Assembly: GCF_004345025.1 (NCBI RefSeq)
Contig: NZ_CP037745.1
Location: forward strand, 186,001-250,000
Direction: 5' to 3'
From: Rheinheimera sp. D18
Lineage (GTDB): Bacteria; Pseudomonadota; Gammaproteobacteria; Enterobacterales; Alteromonadaceae
Length of the DNA stretch: 64,000 bases
Each line of letters opens with the position of its first letter. The first letter of the stretch is position 1. The notes below the pieces were generated by a model that saw only the letters and a program-made list of their open reading frames with translations, did not search any database and was not told the DNA's origin. The translations under genes and the position numbers were made by a program. Shown in pieces: positions 17,857 to 30,659 of this stretch.

Positions 17857-19083
17857 TTAGGTAAGATTGTGTCGCTTTGCAACGAGATCAAAATATTCTA
17901 AACAGCGTTTAGCATATTCACGCTTTTCTACATAGCTGCCAGGGAAAAAGCTTTTTTTAAAACCGTAAGCAACAATATCTTTTAGACGCTTAAGTGGAAT
18001 ATCAAAGTTATCTAACGCCAGTTGGTATTCTTTGCAAACTGTAGTATTCGAGACTAGTCGGTTGTCGGTACAAATAACGGTGGCAATGCGATGCTCAAGC
18101 ATATCTTTAAATTTATGCTTTTTGATATCGTCAAGCGCGGGGTTGGTTTGTAGGTTACTGGTTAAGCACACCTCAACCGCGATACGCTTGTCGGCAAGAT
18201 AGGACGCTAGGTTACGGATATACGCTGCTTTATCGGTAATACTTGGCTCGGTAATCATCTCTGGAATAAACATAGAATAACCATGGCCAATGCGATCGGC
18301 GTAGCATTCAGTCAGCGCTTCAAATACGCTTTCTGCACCGTAAGCCTCACCGGCATGCAGGGTTTTTAGTAAAAAGTGTTGATGAGCATATTCATAAACT
18401 TCTTTAAATTTGCTAGCGGGATAGCCCGATTCTTGTCCAGCTAAGTCTAAGCCAACAATTGGAATACCCTCAGTGTCGCGTAAGCGTACACTGGCACGTA
18501 CTAATTCCATGGCCGCTAGCTTAATCACGTCCATAGGCGCAAAGTCATGCATTAATTGAAACAAATTAGTGTAATAAGGTGAAAAGCCTTTATCAGCAAA
18601 CATGCGCATAGCGCAGTTAATAATGCCATAAGCAAATGGCGGCTTGTGGCCGTTTTTAACGTCAGCGCTTTGGTTATATTCTTGCATTGCGCGTTTTAAG
18701 CCATTATTTACCGCATGCATTACCTTGTCTAAGTTAATACCCTTGGCAAGGTCAATCAGCAGCTGTGGTGCAAAGCGCACTTCAATATAGTTAACGCCTT
18801 CTAGCTGGTTATCAATAGCGAGCTCGTAAGCGGCACGCTCTAAATTATCCATATCGCGCAGCACCGCGCAGGTATATTGGAAGCAATGTAAGTATTCGCC
18901 AAGGTTTTGATATTTATCTTTAAATACCAATTTTTTTAAACCGGCGACAGTATCGGCAGGTAATTGCACACCACTGCGTTTTGCCATTTCAATAAGGCTT
19001 TCTAAGCGCAAACTGCCATCTAAGTGCAGATGTAAATCCGACTTAGGCATGTCTTTGATAAATTCAGCAGAATAATGTGGCAT
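17857..19083 (-). CDS. Adenosine deaminase family protein
   Basis: Zinc hydrolase converting adenosine to inosine in purine salvage. Metal and catalytic motifs are present: SDLHLHLDGS (H18, H20), LKTLHAGEAYG, DRIGHG and VEVCLTSN. At 408 residues it is longer than the roughly 340-residue bacterial enzyme, with an insert near residues 140-175 (VKNGHKPPF region), so a related deaminase is possible. The ATG at 19083 is preceded by AAGGAG. It stands alone in the leftward direction. Confidence 0.85.
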   Translation of the reverse strand: MPHYSAEFIKDMPKSDLHLHLDGSLRLESLIEMAKRSGVQLPADTVAGLKKLVFKDKYQNLGEYLHCFQYTCAVLRDMDNLERAAYELAIDNQLEGVNYIEVRFAPQLLIDLAKGINLDKVMHAVNNGLKRAMQEYNQSADVKNGHKPPFAYGIINCAMRMFADKGFSPYYTNLFQLMHDFAPMDVIKLAAMELVRASVRLRDTEGIPIVGLDLAGQESGYPASKFKEVYEYAHQHFLLKTLHAGEAYGAESVFEALTECYADRIGHGYSMFIPEMITEPSITDKAAYIRNLASYLADKRIAVEVCLTSNLQTNPALDDIKKHKFKDMLEHRIATVICTDNRLVSNTTVCKEYQLALDNFDIPLKRLKDIVAYGFKKSFFPGSYVEKREYAKRCLEYFDLVAKRHNLT

Positions 19084-19305
19084 AAGCGCTCCTTTTTCGT
19101 TGTGCAGTGAATAGTGTATCGCAAATATGCTGGCTTTCGTCGGCTAAAAATAATAATCACCTAGTAAGTGGCTTATGTGTTAAAAAATACTGAAACAGAG
19201 GCACCAAAAGGCTTACGTGATGCTTTAGCTACCGGTAATCGTTGGCTGGCATTTAGTGCGCTAACGGTTAGTCGTGCTGCGTTTATACGTTAACAGGCAC
19301 AGCTA

Positions 19306-20448
19306 TTAGCCCAACACTACAGGCACCTTATGAAAGCCACCTACAGGCGCAGTTTCTCGCTCTACTGGCTGGTTAAGCGCAAAGCTAATACTTTGCGTGC
19401 TATCCAGTAGTGCTTGTAGCGCAATGCGCAGCTCCCAAGTAGCAAGTAGTCGCCCTGGGCAAACGTGTTTGCCTATACCGTAAACAAGGTTGGCGTCGGC
19501 ATTGCCAGACGGATCAAATTTGTTGTTATTAAAAATAGACTCATCGCGATTGGCTGACGTCCAATTTAATTTAACCTTAGCACCACTGGGAATAGTTTGA
19601 CCGCCAATATCAACGGGGCAGGTAGTAATGCGTCGGTTTGAGACAAAGGGGTCGTCAAGGCGTAATATTTCATCAATAAACGCATCTATCTGGCTATTTG
19701 TTGCTGTGCGAAGAGTAGGAATGCATTCGGGGTTCTGAGCAATATGCGCGACAATAACCCCAACACACAGCGCAATAGAGCCCAGATCGCCACCGGTCCA
19801 ATTGCGTAAAATAGACACTAGTTCAGGCTCGCTTAATAGGCGGCCATCAATGCGTTCTTGACATAGTTTGCTGGTTACGTCGTCGTGCTGGTGGTTCGCT
19901 AGCTCACGCCTTGGCATAATGACTGAGCGAATAATATTATCAAACTCATGGGCAACATCAGCCATCTTATTGTGATCGGCTGAGCGGGTAGCGGCATGGT
20001 TTTTCGCCATCCAGCCCAATAATTGCGGTTCTAGCTCTGCTGGCCAACCCAACCACGCACATTGCGCACGCACCGCAAATACCGCGCCAATATCTTGTAC
20101 TGCATCTAGCACTACACCTTTAGGCAGTTCTGAAACTAATGTGGCGGCCACCTGTTTAAACACGGGTATAAAGGGGGCTAAAGCCTCATGACTTAGATGG
20201 CGGTCAATTATGGCTCTATATTGGGTATGCTTGTCGCCATCTAAACCATTAGGTATTTGGAGAAAACGCGACGCATTGCTAGAAAAGCGCTGATGATCTA
20301 ACGCCGCAGTAACGACGTCGGCATGCCGCAGCAGCACCCACTCGCCATACGCATTTCGCACCACGGGATGTTTAGGGCGCAATTCATCGGTATAGGCGCG
20401 TAAGTCACGGCCCATAATAGATAAATCATCAGGCATATGGTCGGTCAT
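19306..20448 (-). CDS. Cytochrome P450
   Basis: Soluble haem-thiolate monooxygenase of 380 residues. The haem loop YGIGKHVCPGRLLA holds the cysteine ligand. The ExxR helix is DEILRL, and NWTGGDLGSIALCVGVI is the I-helix, although the usual acid/alcohol pair is replaced by DLGS. The ATG at 20448 has GGAG 5 nt upstream; an in-frame ATG 27 bp earlier lacks one. No ferredoxin or reductase gene is adjacent, so redox partners must come from elsewhere. The substrate is unknown. Confidence 0.9.
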   Translation of the reverse strand: MTDHMPDDLSIMGRDLRAYTDELRPKHPVVRNAYGEWVLLRHADVVTAALDHQRFSSNASRFLQIPNGLDGDKHTQYRAIIDRHLSHEALAPFIPVFKQVAATLVSELPKGVVLDAVQDIGAVFAVRAQCAWLGWPAELEPQLLGWMAKNHAATRSADHNKMADVAHEFDNIIRSVIMPRRELANHQHDDVTSKLCQERIDGRLLSEPELVSILRNWTGGDLGSIALCVGVIVAHIAQNPECIPTLRTATNSQIDAFIDEILRLDDPFVSNRRITTCPVDIGGQTIPSGAKVKLNWTSANRDESIFNNNKFDPSGNADANLVYGIGKHVCPGRLLATWELRIALQALLDSTQSISFALNQPVERETAPVGGFHKVPVVLG

Positions 20449-20661
20449 CGGGGCTCCTACAGTGGGGTGGCGCAATTCAGCTTACAGCTGGTCTATTTTG
20501 CCGTATCGCTTTGCCGCTGGGCAATACTGCAAAATAAGTAGCCTTACCTACTCTGTAGTGCTAATAATGAGGACAAAAATCGACAATGTGTTGCTTAATT
20601 GTACAATTGGCGTTAGCTTTAATTTGTTAACGCGGCCTAGGTTAAAGGTAATAACCAGCAG

Positions 20662-21414
20662 ATGAACTTAAGAATCATGCTACTCACTTTTTTAGTGTGT
20701 TTGCCAGCCCAAGCAGAGCTATTAAAGTTATGCCAAGAATCTGCCGCAGAAGACCCCTTTCTTGCCGAGTTCAAAGTAGATAACCAATCTTATTTTGGCC
20801 AGCATTCAGCGATAACAGCACACGCGTTACAACAGCAGGGCATCTCGTTTTCTCTTGTTCGTTTACCTTGGCGTCGGTGTGTGTCGGCGACAATGAATGG
20901 CGAATACGATGGCGTAATTGGTATGGGCTGGGACGAAGAGCGTAGTCAAAACCTCATTTTTCCAACCGCAGATGACAATAGCGTCAATGCGTCTTTAAGG
21001 CTGTATTTTGTCAATTATCCAATTTATACCCTGAGAACCAGCGCTTTGACCTGGGACGGCGTTAAGTTTGACAATGTAAAATATGGCTTGGCCGCACCCA
21101 AAGGTTTTGTCATAGAAAGCAAACTAAAGACGTTAGGGGTATTACAACCGATACAAGATGGTGTTAATGCCAGCGTATCGTTACTTGGCAGTGGTAGAGT
21201 AGACGGTGTGGTGTTAGCCGAAGAAGTCGGTGATAAAATGCTCGCGCAGCAAAGTCAGGCAAATATAAAGAAGTTAGATATTATGTTCTACAGTCAGCCA
21301 ATATTTTTCGCTATAAATCGTAAGCAAAATAAGCTAACCACAGCACAGGTTCAGGCGGTATGGGAACAGATCCCAAGCTCGCGCTTAGCCATTCTAGGTA
21401 GTACTGATTTATAA
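20662..21414 (+). CDS. Periplasmic substrate-binding protein (SBP_bac_3-like)
   Basis: 250-residue exported protein with a signal peptide ending in PAQA and the bilobed fold of family-3 amino-acid-binding proteins (LVRLPWRRCVSATMNGEYDGVIGMGWDEERSQ; later LLGSGRVDGVVLAEE). No ABC permease or ATPase gene is beside it. Orphan proteins of this kind are frequent in Alteromonadales and may serve in sensing rather than transport. The ligand is unknown. It is transcribed divergently from the P450. Confidence 0.8.
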   Translation: MNLRIMLLTFLVCLPAQAELLKLCQESAAEDPFLAEFKVDNQSYFGQHSAITAHALQQQGISFSLVRLPWRRCVSATMNGEYDGVIGMGWDEERSQNLIFPTADDNSVNASLRLYFVNYPIYTLRTSALTWDGVKFDNVKYGLAAPKGFVIESKLKTLGVLQPIQDGVNASVSLLGSGRVDGVVLAEEVGDKMLAQQSQANIKKLDIMFYSQPIFFAINRKQNKLTTAQVQAVWEQIPSSRLAILGSTDL

Positions 21415-21446
21415 AGAGTTTGATTTGTTGTTACATGGAAGATAAA

Positions 21447-21533
21447 TGGTGCCCGGGGCCGGACTTGAACCGGCATGCCCTTTCGAGCGAGGGATTTTAA
21501 ATCCCTTGTGTCTACCGATTTCACCACCCGGGC
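21447..21533 (-). tRNA. tRNA-Leu (anticodon TAA)
   Basis: 87 nt with encoded CCA. The acceptor stem GCCCGGG/CCCGGGC, the D-arm GTGGTGAAATCGGTAGACAC, the anticodon stem-loop GGGATTTAAAATCCC with anticodon TAA, a long variable arm and the T-loop GGTTCAAGTCC are all visible, as expected for a class II leucine tRNA decoding TTA/TTG. Confidence 0.96.
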
Positions 21534-21574
21534 AGAGTCGCTGTCGCGTAAATACGCTTGGTAAGACGGCGCGC

Positions 21575-21603
21575 ATCTTATGCAACCTTTTCATATTATG
21601 CAA
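21575..21603 (-). promoter_or_regulatory. Probable promoter of tRNA-Leu
   Basis: The minus strand reads TTGCAT, a 17-bp spacer, then TAAGAT, ending about 41 bp before the tRNA 5' end. This is a plausible sigma-70 promoter by spacing and similarity only. Confidence 0.45.
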
Positions 21604-21757
21604 GCACTTTTCGTCAAAAGCTGCAGTTTTTGTTCTGGTGCTGTTTATTTTGTTGCAATGTATCAAGGTGTTATTCGTTATTTTTTACTGTAACCATTGC
21701 TTAATCTGCGCGTAATGCTACAACTTAATTTTGCTGTCTGCATAAAATGGAGCTGTA

Positions 21758-23692
21758 ATGCAAAAGTTTAAGCTACGTACCGTATTTATTGCTTTTGTTG
21801 GTTTGGCACTGGTGTTACTTACCTTGGTTTCAACCTTAATTAATATTAACCAATTTTCTGGCTTGTATTACGAGCAAACCGCCAACGAATATTTACCCAA
21901 CAGCGTAGGCCGTATTGCTGAGCAAACTCGTGCTGAGCTGATGCCATCAATAAACCTATCTGAAAATTTAGCGGCAAATAGTATGCTACATAATTGGATG
22001 AAAGAGGGTGAAACCACCGCGGCAAATCATGCTCAGGTTATGGCATATTTTAGACAGTTACAGCAAGATTCTGGCGCATCAACCTTATTTTGGGTATCAG
22101 ATTTCAGTAAAAACTACTATACCGATGCCGGCTTATTTAAAACGGTGTCTGCTACTGAACCGCGTGATGATTGGTTTTTCTCGATGCTAAAAGGCAATAC
22201 TAAACGCTCATTAAGTTTAGACCCCGACGAGCGTAGCGGTAAGTTAACTTTGTTTGTTAACGTGAAAGTTATTGTTGATGGTAAAGCCGTTGCCGTAGCC
22301 GGTTTAGGCTATGACGTATCCACCATGGCTAGCCTTATTACTAGCTATAAATTGGGTGAAAATGGCTTTTTATTTTTAGTTGATGCTAACGGCATGATTG
22401 TTGTGCATCGCGATTTATCACTAGCAGAAAAAAATATTCAGCAGTTACCGCAGTATCAAGCTGTGGCGCAGCAAATGCAAAAGCACAGCACCGGTTTTAG
22501 CTTACAGCAGACCGAGGTGTCAGGCCAAGATATGTATATTGGTATTCAAGATATTCGCGATACTGGGCTTAAGTTAGTCGCCGTGTTGCCGTCGGCGGAA
22601 ATAAGTGGTGCCATTAATAGCGTTATTTTATTTTCTGTCATTGCCAGCCTTTTACTTACGTTAGTCTTTATAGGCTTAACGGTAGTGTTTGCTAATTCGC
22701 TGAGTAATTCTATTCGCCAAGTGGGCGATAATTTACTTGAGATGTCGGGCGACGGTGGTGACCTAACTAAGCGTTTAGATCAAAGCCACGACAACGAGCT
22801 GGGACACTTGGCTAAAGGTTTTAATGCCATTATTGGTAAAATTCGCGAAATGGTTGCTGAAATTCAACAAACCGAAGTAGCCATTAAGGTGCAGATAGAA
22901 CAGCTTGTACAGCTGGCAAATGACACCTTTAAATCTACTGAATTACAGCGCGCACAAACGGATCAGGTTGCCACTGCTATTACTGAAATGGGCCAAACTA
23001 TTTCAGAAGTATCGGGTATTGCGCATAACACCGCCGAAGACACTGAACTTGCGGTACAAGATACGCATAAAACTAACGATAACATGGCGTTAACGTCGCG
23101 TACTATGCAGCAGTTAACCAGTATTATGGGTGATATAGAGCGCACTATTGTTGATTTCGCTAATCAGGCGTCGTCGATTAACTCGGTAGTTGAAGTGATA
23201 AACGCTATTTCTGAACAAACTAACTTACTGGCGCTTAATGCTGCGATTGAAGCGGCTAGAGCGGGTGAACAAGGGCGTGGTTTTGCCGTAGTTGCTGATG
23301 AAGTACGAAACCTAGCAAAACGCACGCAGGAGTCTACCTTAGAAATACGCGACCAAATTACCCGCTTACAACAAACTGCGAATCAATCTACGGCAGCAAT
23401 ACAACAGGGCACGGCCAGTAGCCGGCAAGTTGCCGATAGCACCGAGCTCTCGGTCGCGGCGCTAATTAATATTAAGCAGAAGTTTGAAGCCATTAGTGCA
23501 GGTAACCATCAGGTTGCGGCAGCCACAGAAGAGCAGGGCACAGTAGTAGAGCACATTAATGAATCGGCACATTTAATTTCTGACAGCGCATCTAGCATTC
23601 ATAGTAATGCAGAACAACAGCTTAAGGCGATTAGTGTGTTGCAGCAACGCGCAGAGCAACTGCGTCGGCTTGTTACTCAATTTAAGGTATAA
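21758..23692 (+). CDS. Methyl-accepting chemotaxis protein (dCache-type sensor)
   Basis: 644-residue chemoreceptor: TM1 at about 8-30, a large periplasmic double-Cache sensor at about 35-285 ([21 protein letters not shown]), TM2 at about 288-312, HAMP with [25 protein letters not shown], and the signalling hairpin [37 protein letters not shown]. It signals to CheA/CheW. The ligand is unknown; dCache domains often bind amino acids or polyamines. The next gene starts 3 bp after its stop. Confidence 0.95.
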   Translation: MQKFKLRTVFIAFVGLALVLLTLVSTLININQFSGLYYEQTANEYLPNSVGRIAEQTRAELMPSINLSENLAANSMLHNWMKEGETTAANHAQVMAYFRQLQQDSGASTLFWVSDFSKNYYTDAGLFKTVSATEPRDDWFFSMLKGNTKRSLSLDPDERSGKLTLFVNVKVIVDGKAVAVAGLGYDVSTMASLITSYKLGENGFLFLVDANGMIVVHRDLSLAEKNIQQLPQYQAVAQQMQKHSTGFSLQQTEVSGQDMYIGIQDIRDTGLKLVAVLPSAEISGAINSVILFSVIASLLLTLVFIGLTVVFANSLSNSIRQVGDNLLEMSGDGGDLTKRLDQSHDNELGHLAKGFNAIIGKIREMVAEIQQTEVAIKVQIEQLVQLANDTFKSTELQRAQTDQVATAITEMGQTISEVSGIAHNTAEDTELAVQDTHKTNDNMALTSRTMQQLTSIMGDIERTIVDFANQASSINSVVEVINAISEQTNLLALNAAIEAARAGEQGRGFAVVADEVRNLAKRTQESTLEIRDQITRLQQTANQSTAAIQQGTASSRQVADSTELSVAALINIKQKFEAISAGNHQVAAATEEQGTVVEHINESAHLISDSASSIHSNAEQQLKAISVLQQRAEQLRRLVTQFKV

Positions 23693-23695
23693 GCC

Positions 23696-24418
23696 ATGCG
23701 GTCATTGTTAGTTATAAGCACAATGCTGTTGGTGTCGGCGCAAGCGCAAGCGGATATGTTATGGCAAGACGCTAGCCTAACCTATTTAAATGGCAGTAAC
23801 TATCGCGTAGACGGTGCCAAGCAGCAGGTGCTTACATTTGAACATGCCGCTGGTGCGAGTTGGGGTGATAGCTTCTTCTTTCTTGATCATTTACGCGGTA
23901 AAAACGGTGAGCGTACCAACTATGCAGAATGGTCGCCGCGGCTAAGTTTTAGCAAATTTAGTAGCAACGACTGGCAATTTGGCCTGATAAAAGATGTGCT
24001 GTTTACCAGCACTATAGAGATGTCGGCACTGCAAACTAATGTTTTGTATGGTATTGCCACCGATCTCAACCTACCGGGTTTTAGTTATTTAAACCTAAAT
24101 TTTTATCGGCGTAATAATGACGGCGTGGCCGATAACTGGCAACTTACTACCACTTGGGCGTTGCCTTTTGCTATTGGTACCCAGCAATTTGTTTACGACG
24201 GCTTTATTGATTGGGCTAGCAGCAGCGTTGACCAACGGGCAAATCTTAACTTTACCTCACAGCTAAAGTGGGCGCTGCACCCGGTTTTAGGTTTAAAAAA
24301 TAAACTCTATCTTGGTGTTGAGTACGTGTATTGGCTGAATAAATACGGTATTGCCGACACCCCAGGGTTTCGTACCAACGAGTCAAATGTGAATTTATTG
24401 CTAAAGGGTCATTTTTAG
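23696..24418 (+). CDS. Tsx-like nucleoside-type outer-membrane channel
   Basis: 240-residue outer-membrane beta-barrel with a signal peptide ending in AQA and the Tsx-family pattern WGDSFFFLDHL, WSPRLSFSK, IATDLNLPGFSYLNLNFYRRNN and a C-terminal strand ending in HF. It follows the chemoreceptor by 3 bp, so the pair is probably one transcript. Coupling of a channel and a receptor suggests sensing and uptake of a shared small solute, possibly a nucleoside, but that is inference. Confidence 0.82.
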   Translation: MRSLLVISTMLLVSAQAQADMLWQDASLTYLNGSNYRVDGAKQQVLTFEHAAGASWGDSFFFLDHLRGKNGERTNYAEWSPRLSFSKFSSNDWQFGLIKDVLFTSTIEMSALQTNVLYGIATDLNLPGFSYLNLNFYRRNNDGVADNWQLTTTWALPFAIGTQQFVYDGFIDWASSSVDQRANLNFTSQLKWALHPVLGLKNKLYLGVEYVYWLNKYGIADTPGFRTNESNVNLLLKGHF

Positions 24419-24537
24419 TGTTTTAGCCATCTGTACTGTTGCAGATAAAAATTAGCCATGTTATTACTATTAGCGCTTTGCTAACTCGGCTGCAATTGAT
24501 CAAACCTATTTGCAGCATTAAACCATAAGAGCAATAA

Positions 24538-24615
24538 ATGAATTTAACGCGTCGCATTTTTACTATTAACCTCCTCGTGCTCCAAAGCGGTGCGCGGGGC
24601 TGTGCTTATTGGTAA
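24538..24615 (+). CDS. leuL: leu operon leader peptide
   Basis: 25-codon reading frame, MNLTRRIFTINLLVLQSG then ARGCAYW. It contains the control stretch CTC CTC GTG CTC (Leu-Leu-Val-Leu), using the CTC codon. It lies about 120 bp before leuA, directly upstream of a T-rich terminator hairpin. This is the classic arrangement of transcription attenuation by charged tRNA-Leu. The ribosome site is weak (GAG 6 nt upstream). Confidence 0.7.
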   Translation: MNLTRRIFTINLLVLQSGARGCAYW

Positions 24616-24640
24616 AAATGTAACCAAACCGATACAGCAA

Positions 24641-24668
24641 AACCCCGTGCCATTGGCCGGGGTTTTTT
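24641..24668 (+). terminator. leu attenuator terminator
   Basis: AACCCCG (24641-24647) pairs with CGGGGTT (24658-24664), with an inner GCC/GGC extension and a T-run to 24668. An upstream segment CGCGGGG at 24594-24600, at the end of the leader peptide frame, can pair with CCCCGTG (24643-24649, one G-T pair) and would act as antiterminator when ribosomes stall at the leucine codons. Confidence 0.75.
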
Positions 24669-24733
24669 GCATTTAAGCCCCGCCACCATTGTCAGCTGCA
24701 ACCACACCGAATTAACGGAACAGGATACACAAG

Positions 24734-27459
<2,726 letters not shown>

Positions 27460-27460
27460 T

Positions 27461-28897
27461 ATGAGTCAAGCTAACATGGGTAAAACGTTGTTTCAAAAAA
27501 TTTATGCCAGCCACATAGTAGGCAAAATAAACCCCAGTACCGACTTACTGTATGTTGACCGGCATTTAATTCATGAGGTTACCTCACCACAGGCATTTTC
27601 GGGTTTAAAGCTGGCTAAGCGCAACGTGCGCCGGCCCGACTTAACCTTCGCCACTATGGACCACAATGTTTCTACGCAAATACGCACTTTAGAAGCCGCA
27701 GGCGACATTGCCCGGCAGCAACTAGAAGCGTTAGCAAAAAACTGTGATGAAAACCTAATTGAACTGTTCGACCTTACTCACCCAGATCAAGGCATAGTGC
27801 ACGTTATTGGCCCAGAGCAAGGCTTAACTCAACCGGGTATGATTATTGTGTGTGGCGATTCACATACCTCAACTCACGGCGCTTTTGGTGCCTTAGCCTT
27901 TGGTATTGGCACCTCAGAAGTTGAGCATGTATTAGCTACGCAAACTTTGCCGCAACAACAGGCAAAAACGCTAAAAATTGAAATTAACGGCAAATTAAGC
28001 GCCCATGTTACGCCGAAAGACATTATTTTAGCGGTTATTGGTAAGCTAGGCACCGCTGGCGGTAATGGTTATGTTGCCGAGTTTTGTGGCACAGCCATTA
28101 GCAGCATGAGCATGGAAGGGCGCATGACACTGTGCAATATGAGCATAGAAATGGGCGCCAAAGCCGGTTTAATTGCCCCGGATCAAATAACCTTTACTTA
28201 TCTAAAAGGTAAACCACATGCGCCCAAAGCCGAACACTGGCCAAGTGCAGTGCAGTATTGGCAAAGCCTGTATTCAGACGACAACGCCGTGTTTGATAAA
28301 GCTATCACCTTAGACGCTGCTAGCGTTTCGCCACAAATTACTTGGGGCACTAACCCCGAGCAGGTTATTGCCGTAGACCAAGCCGTGCCAGCACCAAGCA
28401 GCTTTGCCGACGCCAGCAAGCGCGACGCGGCCGAACGCGCGTTAGCTTATATGGGGCTAAAGGCAGGACAAAAATTAACCGACTGCCAGGTCGATGTGGT
28501 GTTTATCGGTAGTTGTACTAATAGCCGCATTGAAGACTTACGCGCTGCCGCCAGCGTAGTGCAGGGCAAAACCGTTGCCGCCGGGGTGCGGGCATTAGTG
28601 GTGCCGGGTTCTGGCGTAGTAAAGCGCCAAGCTGAGCAAGAAGGCTTAGCCCGCATTTTTCAACAGGCGGGTTTTGAATGGCGCGAACCCGGTTGCAGCA
28701 TGTGCTTGGGTATGAATGACGATCGCGTTGGCGCAGGCCAGCGCTGCGCTTCTACAAGCAACCGTAACTTTGAAGGCCGCCAAGGGCGGGGTTCACGCAC
28801 GCATTTAGTTAGCCCAGCTATGGCCGCCGCTGCCGCTATTGCCGGTAAGTTTGTCAACATTGCCGCCATTGAACAACCACAAGGAGAGCCAGCATGA
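27461..28897 (+). CDS. leuC: 3-isopropylmalate dehydratase large subunit
   Basis: Aconitase-family [4Fe-4S] subunit that isomerises isopropylmalate together with LeuD. Cluster-binding cysteines are in GSCTNSR and [40 protein letters not shown] is the conserved substrate region. At 478 residues it is a little longer than the usual 466 because of the first few residues and the C-terminal [12 protein letters not shown]. It overlaps leuD by 4 bp. Confidence 0.97.
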   Translation: MSQANMGKTLFQKIYASHIVGKINPSTDLLYVDRHLIHEVTSPQAFSGLKLAKRNVRRPDLTFATMDHNVSTQIRTLEAAGDIARQQLEALAKNCDENLIELFDLTHPDQGIVHVIGPEQGLTQPGMIIVCGDSHTSTHGAFGALAFGIGTSEVEHVLATQTLPQQQAKTLKIEINGKLSAHVTPKDIILAVIGKLGTAGGNGYVAEFCGTAISSMSMEGRMTLCNMSIEMGAKAGLIAPDQITFTYLKGKPHAPKAEHWPSAVQYWQSLYSDDNAVFDKAITLDAASVSPQITWGTNPEQVIAVDQAVPAPSSFADASKRDAAERALAYMGLKAGQKLTDCQVDVVFIGSCTNSRIEDLRAAASVVQGKTVAAGVRALVVPGSGVVKRQAEQEGLARIFQQAGFEWREPGCSMCLGMNDDRVGAGQRCASTSNRNFEGRQGRGSRTHLVSPAMAAAAAIAGKFVNIAAIEQPQGEPA

Positions 28898-29496
28898 GCC
28901 ACTTTTTCGCCCAAGGCTTAGTCTGCCCATTAGATAAAAACAACGTCGACACCGACCAAATTATACCTAAGCAGTTTTTAACTAGTGTCAGCCGCGACGG
29001 CTTTGCCAAGGCGCTATTCTATGACTGGCGCTACCTAGCCGACGGCAGCGCCAACCCTAGCTTTGTTGTTAACCAACCCGAATATAACGCGGCCTCTATT
29101 TTGCTAACTCGTGCTAATTTCGGCTGTGGTTCTAGCCGAGAACACGCGCCGTGGGCTATTCAGCAATTTGGCTTTAACGTTATTATTGCACAAAGCTTTG
29201 CCGATATTTTCTTTAATAACTGCGTAAACAACGGCATGTTATTAATTCAATTAAGTAAAGCCGATATTGAACTGCTATTTAACCGCTGCGAACAAGGGCC
29301 ACAACAGTGGCAAGTTGACTTAGAAAACCAAGAAATACTGTTCGGTAACAATGCCGCTATGGGCTTTAATATCGACCCCGATATTAAACAGCGCTTGTTA
29401 TCAGGGCTAGATTTTATCGGCAGCAGCGAGCAGTTAAACCCACAAATAGCCAGTTACGAGCAACAGCGTAAAGCCAATCAGCCGTGGTTAGGCTAA
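28894..29496 (+). CDS. leuD: 3-isopropylmalate dehydratase small subunit
   Basis: 200-residue partner of LeuC. The swivelling domain has [18 protein letters not shown] and [13 protein letters not shown]. It starts within the end of leuC (ATGA), so translation is coupled. It ends the leuABCD transcript; a hairpin with T-rich tail follows 33 bp later, then the convergent integron integrase gene. Confidence 0.97.
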   Translation: MSHFFAQGLVCPLDKNNVDTDQIIPKQFLTSVSRDGFAKALFYDWRYLADGSANPSFVVNQPEYNAASILLTRANFGCGSSREHAPWAIQQFGFNVIIAQSFADIFFNNCVNNGMLLIQLSKADIELLFNRCEQGPQQWQVDLENQEILFGNNAAMGFNIDPDIKQRLLSGLDFIGSSEQLNPQIASYEQQRKANQPWLG

Positions 29497-29528
29497 TACC
29501 TACTTTTTAACGTTTTTTCTTATATACA

Positions 29529-29560
29529 AAAACCAGCTGGTGTAAATGCTAGTTGGTTTT
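29529..29560 (+). terminator. Terminator after leuD
   Basis: AAAACCAGCT (29529-29538) pairs with AGTTGGTTTT (29551-29560, one G-T pair), followed by ATTTCTT. The A-rich left arm could also stop the leftward integrase transcript arriving from the other side. Confidence 0.7.
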
Positions 29561-29579
29561 ATTTCTTACTGCTTACATG

Positions 29580-30554
29580 TTAAAGCGTTAATTGCGACAA
29601 CGGGCTTTTCACCGCATTGCCGCCTTGCTTTAGTACATGAGTATAAATTTGTGTGGTTTTAACATCAGAATGGCCAAGCTGCTCTTGCACAGTGCGAATA
29701 TCCATACCTGCTTCTAAAAGATGCGTGGCAAAGCTATGGCGCAAAGTGTGGCAGGTTACGTTTTTGGCTATGGCAGCTTTTTTCGCAGCAGTGCGTACGG
29801 CCTTTTGTAAACCTGACTCATCAATATGATGCCGCCGCAAACAGGTTGATTGCGGTTCAATACTTAAGCGCGCTGACGGAAACAAGTATTGCCAGCCTAA
29901 TTCTTTTGGTGCGGCGGGGTACTTACGCGCCAACGCAAACGGTAACCATACCCCTGCAAAGCTATCCGTTTGCATATCCTGTTGATAAAAGGCGTCGACC
30001 AGACTAATTTGCCGGCGTAGCGGTTCTATTAATTCTGGCGCTAGCGTAACCCTGCGGTGTTTACCGCCTTTACCATGCCATACCATTAACGATAAATAGT
30101 CAAAATCAATGGCATTTACTCGCAATCTAATAGCCTCCATTAACCGCAAGCCACTGCCGTATAGTAGCTGCGTTAATAGCAAATACTGCGGATCAATAGT
30201 AGCCAATAACCGCTTAACTTCGGTTTGGGTTAACACCACGGGTAATTTTCGGGCTTTGGTAGACTGATTAAAATTAAGGTTCAACGCCAGCGGCCGTTTC
30301 AATATCTCTTTATAAAGAAAACTTAACGCATTAAGTGCTAAAGCTTGAGTTTGCACCGCAACGTGTCGCGTTACGGTCAAATGAGTTAAAAATTGCTCTA
30401 CATGCTCATTAGACAGATCTTTGGGGTGCTGCTTTTTATGGAATAAAATAAAAAATTTAATCCAATACAAGTAAGTTTCTATAGTGCGTTTCGCATAACG
30501 ACGAGTATGCATTTCTTCTGCAATATATTGTAAGAATGGTGACGACGCAGGCAT
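29580..30554 (-). CDS. intI: Integron integrase
   Basis: Tyrosine recombinase of 324 residues that inserts and excises cassettes at attI and attC. Catalytic residues are R137 (SGLRLME), H269 and R272 (CHTLRHSF), H295 (LGHSD) and Y304 (TQIYTHV). The integron-specific extra helix lies at about 218-250 (LGWQYLFPSARLSIEPQS, RRHHIDES), which separates it from XerC/XerD. All key residues are intact. The ATG at 30554 follows AGGAGG. A LexA box 20 bp upstream indicates SOS induction. Confidence 0.97.
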   Translation of the reverse strand: MPASSPFLQYIAEEMHTRRYAKRTIETYLYWIKFFILFHKKQHPKDLSNEHVEQFLTHLTVTRHVAVQTQALALNALSFLYKEILKRPLALNLNFNQSTKARKLPVVLTQTEVKRLLATIDPQYLLLTQLLYGSGLRLMEAIRLRVNAIDFDYLSLMVWHGKGGKHRRVTLAPELIEPLRRQISLVDAFYQQDMQTDSFAGVWLPFALARKYPAAPKELGWQYLFPSARLSIEPQSTCLRRHHIDESGLQKAVRTAAKKAAIAKNVTCHTLRHSFATHLLEAGMDIRTVQEQLGHSDVKTTQIYTHVLKQGGNAVKSPLSQLTL

Positions 30555-30574
30555 AACTTCCCTCCTAAGATATA

Positions 30575-30590
30575 CTGTTTAAATAAACAG
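30575..30590. promoter_or_regulatory. LexA operator of intI
   Basis: CTGTTTAAATAAACAG is a full CTGT-N8-ACAG SOS box, 20 bp before the integrase start. It overlaps a minus-strand -10-like TATACT (30594-30589), so LexA binding would block intI transcription until DNA damage. Confidence 0.85.
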
Positions 30591-30659
30591 TATAGTTGAA
30601 AGTGTTACTTGTGCCTTGTTAGATGGAAATTTCCGTATTTCACACCAAACAAAGTTATT

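Noticed and set aside
17701-17901. 66-codon plus-strand frame before the adenosine deaminase gene end
   Set aside because: It overlaps the two GlrR-type sites and the add 3' end and has no ribosome site; its hydrophobic character comes from T-rich intergenic DNA.
19177-19293. 38-residue frame from GTG between adenosine deaminase and P450
   Set aside because: Codon use looks plausible but there is no ribosome site or domain; it may be a gene relic, which is not enough for a gene call.
21447-21533. tRNA-Leu as an integration site of a genomic island
   Set aside because: No integrase gene or duplicated tRNA 3' end is seen nearby; flanking genes look like ordinary chromosome.
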